Positions 1-12,100 of a stretch of 64,000 bases of DNA are shown here, piece after piece. The stretch's first letter is position 1. The number at the start of each line of letters is the position of its first letter. A model generated the notes under the pieces. The model was not told the origin of the DNA. It searched no databases and saw only the letters and a program-made list of their open reading frames with translations. Location: NCBI GenBank assembly GCA_032718475.1, contig JAUCBJ010009107.1:1-64000 (forward strand), read 5' to 3'. Source of the DNA: Nemertoderma westbladi. Taxonomy: Eukaryota > Xenacoelomorpha > Nemertodermatida > Nemertodermatidae. The position numbers were made by a program, and so were the translations under genes.

Positions 1-1947
1 CACACAGCTCAGCCTACAAATTGTCTGTCCAATCTGATCAGGTTTACACGCCTTCTGTTCAATACTGGCCTACAAACAAATAAAACTGACAGAAATAAGT
101 AAGCTCCAAAAGAAACAAGGGGTGTACAGTCCCTAATCTCTTAAACAGCCTACCGGTATACAACAATCAAATCGAATAATACTAGTGTACTTATACGGAA
201 GTAGGTACCGGTCCGGATGATCAGGCAGTCAGGCCTACTGGTTACCGGTCGACCGGTACTTTCGACTTTATTGCTTACTGCAATAAAGAAGCGATATCCT
301 TTAATGTTCGCGCTTTCAGACCTTTGGCAGTTTAACCCACCAAATCAAGATGTCTTCTAGATATTAAATCTGCTTTTAGTCTATGACAAGTATTTGATTC
401 ACTACACTAGTCGAAACCAATCCGTGCGCGACCATTCACCCGCTGGATATTCCCGGGAGATTGGGTTCGACGGTTTAATTTTTATTGCTATGTAAGCCTA
501 ATGTATTATTCGACTGACAGTATTATATAATCTCTGACAATATTATTCACCTTCGGTAATATTAACAGTTCCTTTAGGACGTGGCGCTTTATCTATATAA
601 ACAGAGTTATGACTTAAACTACTCACAACGATATGGCTTAATTATAATCCACATATATGACGCATTCTTTAGGAATTGCTTCTTTAACAGACTCACTCAT
701 ACACTATGCTGCACAATACTGCACACTAATCTGCCAATCTTCACTGATTTTAGTCACATATAAAAGGAACACAGGCTGACTCATGTAGGGTCTATCAAAT
801 AACATTAGATTCACTTCAAACCACTTTAACATAAGTCACAATCGTTATTGGTAACCTTTCTCTCTTACCTTCGGTATATCAAGAATATTGGGTTGCGGGG
901 TTATTTATCGTTATTCCAAATATAATAATTCATCAACCATATTATGAAGAACTGACAGTAAATAGCAGTATCAAACAACAACTGAACAGTTAGGTAGATC
1001 GGTACATCAGTACCGGTATGTCAGCAGTGAGATATTTACAGTGAGATATTCAAGTTAAAGGATATATGCCCTTTATAATTAAACCTACTAGTGTAAGACT
1101 AAAAACAGTAAGGCACAAAATACTTCCAAGCCGTTCTTTCTTTGGCTCAAGACTGAATGTAAACACTGCACATAGGCATTGCGTCATTTCTCGGAAATTT
1201 TCTGTACAAGGAGCCACAAAAACGCTCTAATTGGCTGACTGAACTGAGAGACGCCGTAGAACAAAGGAAATCAACACGTATGAATGTCAGCTGTTAACCG
1301 TAGTCATAGTAACTACTGTTCAAGAGTAGCTATCACCCCTTTGCGTCACGAATTGCCATAGAATCATAAAATATGCCTTTCACAGTACACATACGGAGGA
1401 AATAGGTCTTAGATCCTCTAAAAACACCGATACAGCAATAATACGGTCTCTTACACTTATTAAATCAACTACAGAGTATTTTAATGTAAAAGATAATAAA
1501 AATAACGGGGCAATTCAGCAAAGGCTTTTACACTTGGATATTAAATTGCTTCGCAGTCAATCAAGATAACAGCAAGCATTGGATTGGGAGGCGGCTAACC
1601 AATCAGATACAAGTATCACCGATCCTAAATACACACAGGTATGGCAATATTTATCTCAGTATGTCAGGGGTAGTCTAGTGAAGTTGAGATACAAATGAGT
1701 AGAGATGTTTCTTTACTTTACCAGCTGCTAAGTAATTGCACAGTATGGGGTTAATTGGGACAGGAATTATACAATTGGAAAAATAATGCATATGTTTGTG
1801 AACTTGTGGTAGTTATCAAGTAAAGTACAGTGATCTGTGAATGCGTGAGACACGAACCAGCAGAGGCAACACGAAGTCTCCTCTCGTTAAGCTGTTATCG
1901 ACAATTAAGTGGTATGATGTAGATGTGATGATGTTTCTAGTTGGTGA
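1..1947. other. Unique AT-rich sequence, probably intronic or upstream of the GARNL3-like gene
   Basis: Single-copy sequence with no open reading frame that looks like a protein on either strand, and no tRNA or rRNA. ACCGGT occurs several times in the first ~1.02 kb (around 150, 210, 245-255 and 1010), and there are CCAAT-like boxes near 1230 and 1600. I could not find the upstream exon that should precede the Rap-GAP exon at 44282. This stretch is therefore either inside the same giant intron or further upstream. No function is assigned. Confidence 0.6.
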
Positions 1948-3650
1948 CTCTGTAGGTGTGTGCGGTCTACTCTCTAGGTGTATGGTCTATTCTCTAGGTA
2001 TGTGTGGTGTACTCTCTAGGTGTGTGTGGTGTACTCTCTAGGTGTGTGTGGTCTACTCTCTAGGTGTGTGTGGTCTACTCTGTAGGTGTGTGTGGTCTAC
2101 TCTCTAGGTATGTATGGTCTACTCTGTAGGTGTGTGTGGTCTGCTCTCTAGGTGTGTGTGGTCTACTCTGTAGGTGTGTGTGGTCTACTCTGTAGGTGTG
2201 TGTGGTCTACTCTCTAGGTATGTATGGTCTACTCTGTAGGTGTGTGTGGTCTGCTCTCTAGGTGTGTGTGGTCTACTCTGTAGGTGTGTGTGGTCTACTC
2301 TGTAGGTGTGTGTGATCTACTCTCTAGGTGTATGGTCTACTCTCTAGGTATGTGTGGTCTACTCTATAGGTGTGTGTGGTCTACTCTGTAGGTGTGTGTG
2401 GTCTACTCTCTAGGTGTGTGTGGTCTACTTTGTAGGTGTGTGCGGTCTACTCTGTAGGTGTGTGTGGTCTACTCTCTAGGTGTATGGTCTACTCTCTAGG
2501 TATGTGTGGTCTACTCTCTAGGTGTGTGTGGTCTACTCTGTAGGTGTATGTGGTCTACTCTCTAGGTGTATGGTCTACTCTCTAGGTATGTGTGGTCTAC
2601 TCTCTAGGTGTGTGTGGTCTACTCTGTAGGTGTGTGTGGTCTACTCTCTAGGTATGTATGGTCTACTCTGTAGGTGTGTATGGTCTACTCTCTAGATGTG
2701 TATGGTCTACTCTGTAGGTGTATGTGGTCTACTCTGTAGGTGTGTGTGGTCTACTCTGTAGGTGTGTGTGGTCTACTCTCTAGGTATATATGGTCTACTC
2801 TGTAGGTGTGTGTGGTCTGCTCTCTAGGTGTGTGTGGTCTACTCTGTAGGTGTGTGTGGTCTACTCTGTAGGTGTGTGTGATCTACTCTCTAGGTGTATG
2901 GTCTACTCTCTAGGTGTGTATAGTCTGCTCTCTAGGTGTGTGTCGTCTACTCTGTAAGTGTGTGCGGTCTACTCTGTAGGTGTGTGTGGTCTGCTCTCCA
3001 GGTGTGTGTGGTCTACTCTGTAGGTGTGTGCGGTCTACTCTGTAGGTGTGTGTGGTCTGCTCTCCAGGTGTGTGTGGTCTACTCTGTATGTGTGTGCGGT
3101 CTACTCTGTAGGTGTGTGTGGTCTACTCTCTAGGTGTGTATGGTCTACTCTGTAGGTGTGTGTGGTCTGCTCTCTAGGTGTGTGTGGTCTACTCTGTAGG
3201 TGTGTGTGGTCTGCTCTCCAGGTGTGTGTGGTCTACTCTGTAGGTGTGTGCGGTCTACTCTGTAGGTGTGTGCGGTCTACTCTGTAGGTGTGTGTGGTCT
3301 ACTCTCTAGGTGTGTATAGTCTACTCTGTAGGTGTGTGTGGTCTGCTCTCTAGGTGTGTGTGGTCTACTCTCTAGGTGTGTTTGGTCTACTCTGTAGGTG
3401 TGTGTGGTCTGCTCTCTAGGTGTGTGTGGTCTACTCTGTAGGTGTGTGCGGTCTACTCTGTAGGTGTGTGTGGTCTACTCTCTAGGTATGTATGGTCTAC
3501 TCTGTAGGTGTGTGTGGTCTGCTCTCTAGGTGTGTGTGGTCTGCTCTCTAGGTGTGTGTGGTCTACTCTGTAGGTGTGTGTGGTCTACTCTTTAGGTGTG
3601 TGTGGTCTACTCTGTAGGTGTGTGTGGTCTACTCTGTAGGTGTGTTTGGT
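1948..3650. repeat. 22-bp GT-rich minisatellite, about 77 copies
   Basis: Tandem units of 22 bp whose core reads GGTGTGTGTGGTCTACTCT, followed by GTA or CTA. Recurrent variants are GTATG for GTGTG, CTGCTC for CTACTC, TGCGG for TGTGG, and a shorter form that lacks one GTGT step. The + strand is almost purely G/T/C. A transcript in the host-gene sense would carry a short (UG)n run in every unit. The array begins abruptly after unique sequence and ends directly against the 50-bp array at about 3650. Small ORFs such as those near 1841-2041 and 2936-3133 come from the repeat and are not genes. Confidence 0.95.
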
Positions 3651-5862
3651 TAGTTATTGCCATGTTGTATTTTGCATCCGTCCTCGTTATTCTGCCCTCT
3701 AGCTATTGCTATGTTGTATTTTGCATCCGTTCTCGTTATTCTGCCCTCTAGCTATTGCTATTGTTGTATTTTGCATCCGTCCTCGTTATTCTGCCCTCTA
3801 GCTATTGCTATTGTTGTATTTTGTATCCGTCCTCGTTATTCTGCCCTCTAGCTATTGCTATTTTGTATTTTGTATCCGTCCTCGTTATTCTGACCTCTAG
3901 CTATTGCTATTGTTGTATTTTGCATCCGTCCTCGTTATTCTGACCTCTAGCTATTGCTATTGTTGTATTTTGCATCCGTCCTCGTTATTCTGACCTCTAG
4001 CTATTGCTATTGTTGTATTTTGCATCCGTCCTCGTTATTCTGCCCTCTAGCTATTGCTATTGTTGTATTTTGTATCCGTCCTCGTTATTCTGACCTCTAG
4101 CTATTGCTATTGTTGTATTTTGCATCCGTCCTCGTTATTCTGCCCTCTAGCTAATGCTATTGTTGTATTTTGCATCCGTCCTCGTTATTCTGCCCTCTAG
4201 CTATTGCTATTGTTGTATTTTGCATCCGTCCTCGTTATTCTGCCCTCTAGCTATTGCTATGTTGTATTTTGCATCCGTCCTCGTTATTCTGCCCTCTAGC
4301 TATTGCTATTGTTGTATTTTGCATCCGTCCTCGTTATTCTGCCCTCTAGCTATTGCTATTGTTGTATTTTGCATCCGTCCTCATTATTCTGCCCTCCAGC
4401 TATTGCTATTGTTGTATTTTGCATCCGTTCTCGTTATTCTGCCCTCTAGCTATTGCTATTGTTGTATTTTGTATCCGTCCTCGTTATTCTGCCCTCTAGC
4501 TATTGCTATTGTTGTATTTTGTATCCGTCCTCGTTATTCTGACCTCTAGCTATTGCTATTGTTGTATTTTGCATCCGTCCTCGTTATTCTGCCCTCTAGC
4601 TATTGCTATTGTTGTATTTTGTATCCGTCCTCGTTATTCTGCCCTCTAGCTATTGCTATTGTTGTATTTTGCATCCGTCCTCGTTATTCTGCCCTCTAGC
4701 TATTGCTATTGTTGTATTTTGTATCCGTCCTCGTTATTCTGCCCTCTAGCTATTGCTATTGTTGTATTTTGCATCCGTCCTCGTTATTCTGCCCTCTAGC
4801 TATTGCTATTGTTGTATTTTGCATCCGTCCTCGTTATTCTGCCCTCTAGCTATTGCTATTGTTGTATTTTGTATCCGTCCTCGTTATTCTGCCCTATAGC
4901 TATTGCTATTGTTGTATTTTGTATCCGTCCTCGTTATTCTGCCCTCTAGCTATTGCTATTTTGTATTTTGTATCCGTCCTCGTTATTCTGCCCTCTAGCT
5001 ATTGCTATTGTTGTATTTTGCATCCGTCCTCGTTATTCTGCCCTCTAGCTATTGCTATTTTGTATTTGGCATCCGTCCTCATTATTCTGCCCTCTAGCTA
5101 TTGCTATTGTTGTATTTTGCATCCGTCCTCGTTATTCTGCCCTCTAGCTATTGCTATTGTTGTATTTTGCATCCGTCCTCGTTATTCTGCCCTCTAGCTA
5201 TTGCTATTTTGTATTTTGTATCCGTCCTCGTTATTCTGCCCTCTAGCTATTGCTATTGTTGTATTTTGCATCCGTCCTCGTTATTCTGCCCTCTAGCTAT
5301 TGCTATTTTGTATTTTGCATCCGTCCTCGTTATTCTGCCCTCTAGCTATTGCTATTGTTGTATTTTGTATCCGTCCTCGTTATTCTGACCTCTAGCTATT
5401 GCTATTGTTGTATTTTGCATCCGTCCTCGTTATTCTGCCCTCTAGCTATTGCTATTGTTGTATTTTGCATCCGTCCTCGTTATTCTGCCCTCTAGCTATT
5501 GCTATGTTGTATTTTGCATCCGTCCTCGTTATTCTGCCCTCTAGCTATTGCTATGTTGTATTTTGCATCCGTCCTCGTTATTCTGCCCTCTAGCTATTGC
5601 TATGTTGTATTTTGCATCCGTCCTCGTTATTCTGCCCTCTAGCTATTGCTATGTTGTATTTTGCATCCGTCCTCATTATTCTGCCCTCCAGCTATTGCTA
5701 TTGTTGTATTTTGCATCCGTTCTCGTTATTCTGCCCTCTAGCTATTGCTATTGTTGTATTTTGTATCCGTCCTCGTTATTCTGACCTCTATCTATTACTA
5801 TTGTTGTATTTTGCATCCGTCCTCGTTATTCTGCCCTCTAGCTATTGCTATGTTGTATTTTG

Positions 5863-6132
5863 TATTTGTCCAGTTGTCCTCGTTATTCTGCCCTCTAGCT
5901 ATTGCTATTGTTGTATTTTGTATCCGTCCTCGTTATTCTGCCCTCTAGCTATTGCTATGTTGTATTTTGCATCCGTCCTCGTTATTCTGCCCTCTAGCTA
6001 TTGCTATGTTGTATTTTGCATCCGTCCTCGTTATTCTGCCCTCTAGCTATTGCTATGTTGTATTTTGCATCCGTCCTCGTTATTCTGCCCTCTAGCTATT
6101 GCTATGTTGTATTTTGTATTTGTCCAGTTGTC
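5863..6132. repeat. Left cluster of divergent 50-bp-array units with the TTTGTCCAGTTG insert
   Basis: Two units, at about 5863-5880 and 6116-6132, replace the usual GCATCCG segment with GTATTTGTCCAGTTG. This makes the units longer. The same variant is otherwise seen only near the right end of the array (41.1-41.9 kb and 44.04 kb). None occurs in the 35 kb between. Confidence 0.9.
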
Positions 6133-9100
6133 CTCGTTATTCTGCCCTCTAGCTATTGCTATTGTTGTATTTTGTATCCGTCCTCGTTATTCTGCCCTCT
6201 AGCTATTGCTATGTTGTATTTTGCATCCGTCCTCGTTATTCTGCCCTCTAGCTATTGCTATTGTTGTATTTTGTATCCGTCCTCGTTATTCTGACCTCTA
6301 GCTATTGCTATTGTTGTATTTTGCATCCGTCCTCGTTATTCTGCCCTCTAGCTATTGCTATTGTTGTATTTTGTATCCGTCCTCGTTATTCTGACCTCTA
6401 GCTATTGCTATTGTTGTATTTTGTATCCGTCCTCGTTATTCTGCCCTCTAGCTATTGCTATTGTTGTATTTTGCATCCGTCCTCGTTATTCTGCCCTCTA
6501 GCTATTGCTATTGTTGTATTTTGTATCCGTCCTCGTTATTCTGCCCTCTAGCTATTGCTATTGTTGTATTTTGCATCCGTCCTCGTTATTCTGCCCTCTA
6601 GCTATTGCTATTGTTGTATTTTGCATCCGTCCTCGTTATTCTGCCCTCTAGCTATTGCTATTGTTGTATTTTGTATCCGTCCTCGTTATTCTGACCTCTA
6701 GCTATTGCTATTGTTGTATTTTGTATCCGTCCTCGTTATTCTGCCCTCTAGCTATTGCTATTGTTGTATTTTGCATCCGTCCTCGTTATTCTGCCCTCTA
6801 GCTATTGCTATTGTTGTATTTTGTATCCGTCCTCGTTATTCTGCCCTCTAGCTATTGCTATTGTTGTATTTTGTATCCGTCCTCGTTATTCTGCCCTCTA
6901 GCTATTGCTATTGTTGTATTTTGTATCCGTCCTCGTTATTCTGACCTCTAGCTATTGCTATTGTTGTATTTTGCATCCGTCCTCGTTATTCTGCCCTCTA
7001 GCTATTGCTATTGTTGTATTTTGCATCCGTCCTCGTTATTCTGCCCTCTAGCTATTGCTATTGTTGTATTTTGCATCCGTCCTCGTTATTCTGCCCTCTA
7101 GCTATTGCTATTGTTGTATTTTGCATCCGCCCTCGTTATTCTGCCCTCTAGCTATTGCTATTGTTGTATTTTGTATCCGTCCTCGTTATTCTGCCCTCTA
7201 GCTATTGCTATTGTTGTATTTTGTATCCGTCCTCGTTATTCTGCCCTCTAGCTATTGCTATTGTTGTATTTTGCATCCGTCCTCGTTATTCTGCCCTCTA
7301 GCTATTGCTATTGTTGTATTTTGCATCCGTCCTCGTTATTCTGCCCTCTAGCTATTGCTATTGTTGTATTTTGCATCCGCCCTCGTTATTCTGCCCTCTA
7401 GCTATTGCTATTGTTGTATTTTGTATCCGTCCTCGTTATTCTGCCCTCTAGCTATTGCTATTGTTGTATTTTGTATCCGTCCTCGTTATTCTGCCCTCTA
7501 GCTATTGCTATTGTTGTATTTTGTATCCGTCCTCGTTATTCTGCCCTCTAGCTATTGCCATGTTGTATTTTGCATCCGTCTTCGTTATTCTGCCCTATAG
7601 CTATTGCTATTGTTGTATTTTGCATCCGTCCTCGTTATTCTGACCTCTAGCTATTGCTATTGTTGTATTTTGCATCCGTCCTCGTTATTCTGCCCTCTAG
7701 CTATTGCTATTGTTGTATTTTGCATCCGTCCTCGTTATTCTGCCCTCTAGCTATTGCTATTGTTGTATTTTGCATCCGTCCTCGTTATTCTGCCCTCTAG
7801 CTATTGCTATTGTTGTATTTTGCATCCGTCCTCGTTATTCTGCCCTCTAGCTATTGCTATTGTTGTATTTTGTATCCGTCCTCGTTATTCTGCCCTCTAG
7901 CTATTGCTATTGTTGTATTTTGCATCCGTCCTCGTTATTCTGCCCTCTAGCTATTGCTATTGTTGTATTTTGTATCCGTCCTCGTTATTCTGCCCTCTAG
8001 CTATTGCTATTGTTGTATTTTGTATCCGTCCTCGTTATTCTGCCCTCTAGCTATTGCTATTGTTGTATTTTGTATCCGTCCTCGTTATTCTGACCTCTAG
8101 CTATTGCTATTGTTGTATTTTGCATCCGTCCTCGTTATTCTGCCCTCTAGCTATTGCTATTGTTGTATTTTGCATCCGTCCTCGTTATTCTGCCCTCTAG
8201 CTATTGCTATTGTTGTATTCTGTATCCGTCCTCGTTATTCTGCCCTCTAGCTATTGCTATTGTTGTATTTTGCATCCGTCCTCGTTATTCTGCCCTCTAG
8301 CTATTGCTATGTTGTATTTTGCATCCGTCCTCGTTATTCTGCCCTCTAGCTATTGCTATGTTGTATTTTGTATCCGTCCTCGTTATTCTGCCCTCTAGCT
8401 ATTGCTATTGTTGTATTTTGCATCCGTCCTCGTTATTCTGCCCTCTAGCTATTGCTATTGTTGTATTTTGTATCCGTTCTCGTTATTCTGCCCTCTAGCT
8501 ATTGCTATTGTTGTATTTTGCATCCGTCCTCGTTATTCTGCCCTCTAGCTATTGCTATTGTTGTATTTTGTATCCGTCCTCGTTATTCTGCCCTCTAGCT
8601 ATTGCTATTGTTGTATTTTGTCTCCGTCCTCGTTATTCTGCCCTCTAGCTATTGCTATTGTTGTATTTTGTATCCGTCCTCGTTATTCTGACCTCTAGCT
8701 ATTGCTATTGTTGTATTTTGCATCCGTCCTCGTTATTCTGCCCTCTAGCTATTGCTATGTTGTATTTTGCATCCGTCCTCGTTATTCTGCCCTCTAGCTA
8801 TTGCTATTGTTGTATTTTGCATCCGTCCTCGTTATTCTGCCCTCTAGCTATTGCTATGTTGTATTTTGCATCCGTCCTCGTTATTCTGCCCTCTAGCTAT
8901 TGCTATGTTGTATTTTGCATCCGTCCTCGTTATTCTGCCCTCTAGCTATTGCTATTGTTGTATTTTGCATCCGTCCTCGTTATTCTGCCCTCTAGCTATT
9001 GCTATTGTTGTATTTTGCATCCGTCCTCGTTATTCTGCCCTCTAGCTATTGCTATGTTGTATTTTGCATCCGTCCTCGTTATTCTGCCCTCTAGCTATTG

Positions 9101-12100
9101 CTATTGTTGTATTTTGCATCCGTCCTCGTTATTCTGCCCTCTAGCTATTGCTATGTTGTATTTTGCATCCGTCCTCGTTATTCTGCCCTCTAGCTATTGC
9201 TATGTTGTATTTTGCATCCGTCCTCATTATTCTGCCCTCCAGCTATTGCTATTGTTGTATTTTGCATCCGTTCTCGTTATTCTGCCCTCTAGCTATTGCT
9301 ATTGTTGTATTTTGTATCCGTCCTCGTTATTCTGCCCTCTAGCTATTGCTATTTTGTATTTTGTATCCGTCCTCGTTATTCTGCCCTCTAGCTATTGCTA
9401 TTGTTGTATTTTGTATCCGTCCTCGTTATTCTGCCCTCTAGCTATTGCTATTGTTGTATTTTACATCCGTCCTCGTTATTCTGCCCTCTAGCTATTGTTA
9501 TTGTTGTATTTTGCATCCGTCCTCGTTATTCTGCCCTCTAGCTATTGCTATTGTTGTATTTTGTATCCGTCCTCGTTATTCTGCCCTCTAGCTATTGCTA
9601 TTGTTGTATTTTGTATCCGTCCTCGTTATTCTGACCTCTAGCTATTACTATTGTTGTATTTTGCATCCGTCCTCGTTATTCTGCCCTCTAGCTATTGCTA
9701 TTGTTGTATTTTGTATCCGTCCTCGTTATTCTGCCCTCTAGCTATTGCTATTGTTGTATTTTGTATCCGTCCTCGTTATTCTGCCCTCTAGCTATTGTCA
9801 TGTTGTATTTTGCATCCGTCCTCGTTATTCTGACCTCTAGCTATTACTATTGTTGTATTTTGCATCCGTCCTCGTTATTCTGCCCTCTAGCTATTGCTAT
9901 TGTTGTATTTTGTATCCGTCCTCGTTATTCTGCCCTCTAGCTATTGCTATTGTTGTATTTTGCATCCGTCCTCGTTATTCTGCCCTCTAGCTATTGCTAT
10001 TGTTGTATTTTGCATCCGTCCTCGTTATTCTGCCCTCTAGCTATTGCTATTGTTGTATTTTGTATCCGTCCTCGTTATTCTGCCCTCTAGCTATTGTCAT
10101 GTTGTATTTTGCATCCGTCCTCGTTATTCTGCCCTCTAGCTATTGCTATTGTTGTATTTTGTATCCGTCCTCGTTATTCTGACCTCTAGCTATTACTATT
10201 GTTGTATTTTGCATCCGTCCTCGTTATTCTGCCCTCTAGCTATTGCTATTGTTGTATTTTGTATCCGTCCTCGTTATTCTGCCCTCTAGCTATTGCTATT
10301 GTTGTATTTTGTATCCGTCCTCGTTATTCTGACCTCTAGCTATTACTATTGTTGTATTTTGCATCCGTCCTCGTTATTCTGCCCTCTAGCTATTGCTATT
10401 GTTGTATTTTGTATCCGTCCTCGTTATTCTGCCCTCTAGCTATTGCTATTGTTGTATTTTGTATCCGTCCTCGTTATTCTGCCCTCTAGCTATTGTCATG
10501 TTGTATTTTGCATCCGTCCTCGTTATTCTGCCCTCTAGCTATTGCTATTGTTGTATTTTGCATCCGTCCTCGTTATTCTGCCCTCTAGCTATTGCTATTG
10601 TTGTATTTTGTATCCGTCCTCGTTATTCTGCCCTCTAGCTATTGCTATTGTTGTATTTTGCATCCGTCCTCGTTATTCTGCCCTCTAGCTATTGCTATTG
10701 TTGTATTTTGCATCCGTCCTCGTTATTCTGCCCTCTAGCTATTGCTATTGTTGTATTTTGCATCCGTCCTCGTTATTCTGCCCTCTAGCTATTGCTCATG
10801 TTGTATTTTGCATCCGTCCTCGTTATTCTGCCCTCTAGCTATTGCTATTGTTGTATTTTGCATCCGTCCTCGTTATTCTGCCCTCTAGCTATTGCTATTG
10901 TTGTATTTTGCATCCGTCCTCGTTATTCTGCCCTCTAGCTATTGCTATTGTTGTATTTTGTATCCGTCCTCGTTATTCTGCCCTCTAGCTATTGCTATTG
11001 TTGTATTTTGTATCCGTCCTCGTTATTCTGCCCTCTAGCTATTGCTATTGTTGTATTTTGCATCCGTCCTCGTTATTCTGCCCTCTAGCTATTGCTATTG
11101 TTGTATTTTGCATCCGTCCTCGTTATTCTGCCCTCTAGCTATTGCTATTGTTGTATTTTGTATCCGTCCTCGTTATTCTGCCCTCTAGCTATTGCTATTG
11201 TTGTATTTTGTATCCGTCCTCGTTATTCTGCCCTCTAGCTATTGCTATTGTTGTATTTTGCATCCGTCCTCGTTATTCTGCCCTCTAGCTATTGCTATTG
11301 TTGTATTTTGCATCCGTCCTCGTTATTCTGCCCTCTAGCTATTGCTATTGTTGTATTTTGCATCCGTCCTCGTTATTCTGCCCTCTAGCTATTGCTATTG
11401 TTGTATTTTGTATCCGTCCTCGTTATTCTGCCCTCTAGCTATTGCTATTGTTGTATTTTGCATCCGTCCTCGTTATTCTGCCCTCTAGCTATTGCTATTG
11501 TTGTATTTTGTATCCGTCCTCGTTATTCTGCCCTCTAGCTATTGCTATTGTTGTATTTTGCATCCGTCCTCGTTATTCTGCCCTCTAGCTATTGCTATTG
11601 TTGTATTTTGTATCCGTCCTCGTTATTCTGCCCTCTAGCTATTGCTATTGTTGTATTTTGCATCCGTCCTCGTTATTCTGCCCTCTAGCTATTGCTATTG
11701 TTGTATTTTGCATCCGTCCTCGTTATTCTGCCCTCTAGCTATTGCTATTGTTGTATTTTGCATCCGTCCTCGTTATTCTGCCCTCTAGCTATTGCTATTG
11801 TTGTATTTTGCATCCGTCCTCGTTATTCTGCCCTCTAGCTATTGCTATTGTTGTATTTTGCATCCGTCCTCGTTATTCTGCCCTCTAGCTATTGCTATTG
11901 TTGTATTTTGTATCCGTCCTCGTTATTCTGCCCTCTAGCTATTGCTATTGTTGTATTTTGCATCCGTCCTCGTTATTCTGCCCTCTAGCTATTGCTATTG
12001 TTGTATTTTGCATCCGTCCTCGTTATTCTGCCCTCTAGCTATTGCTATTGTTGTATTTTGTATCCGTCCTCGTTATTCTGCCCTCTAGCTATTGCTATTG

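Noticed and set aside
1-1947. Promoter or first exon of the host gene, suggested by CCAAT-like boxes and ACCGGT clusters
   Set aside because: No TATA/initiator arrangement, no coding exon with splice sites that I could match to the Rap-GAP family, and motif density not clearly above chance.
1841-3133. Two small V/C/G/L-rich ORFs in the 22-bp array
   Set aside because: Direct translation of the GT-rich repeat, with no conservation beyond the repeat itself.
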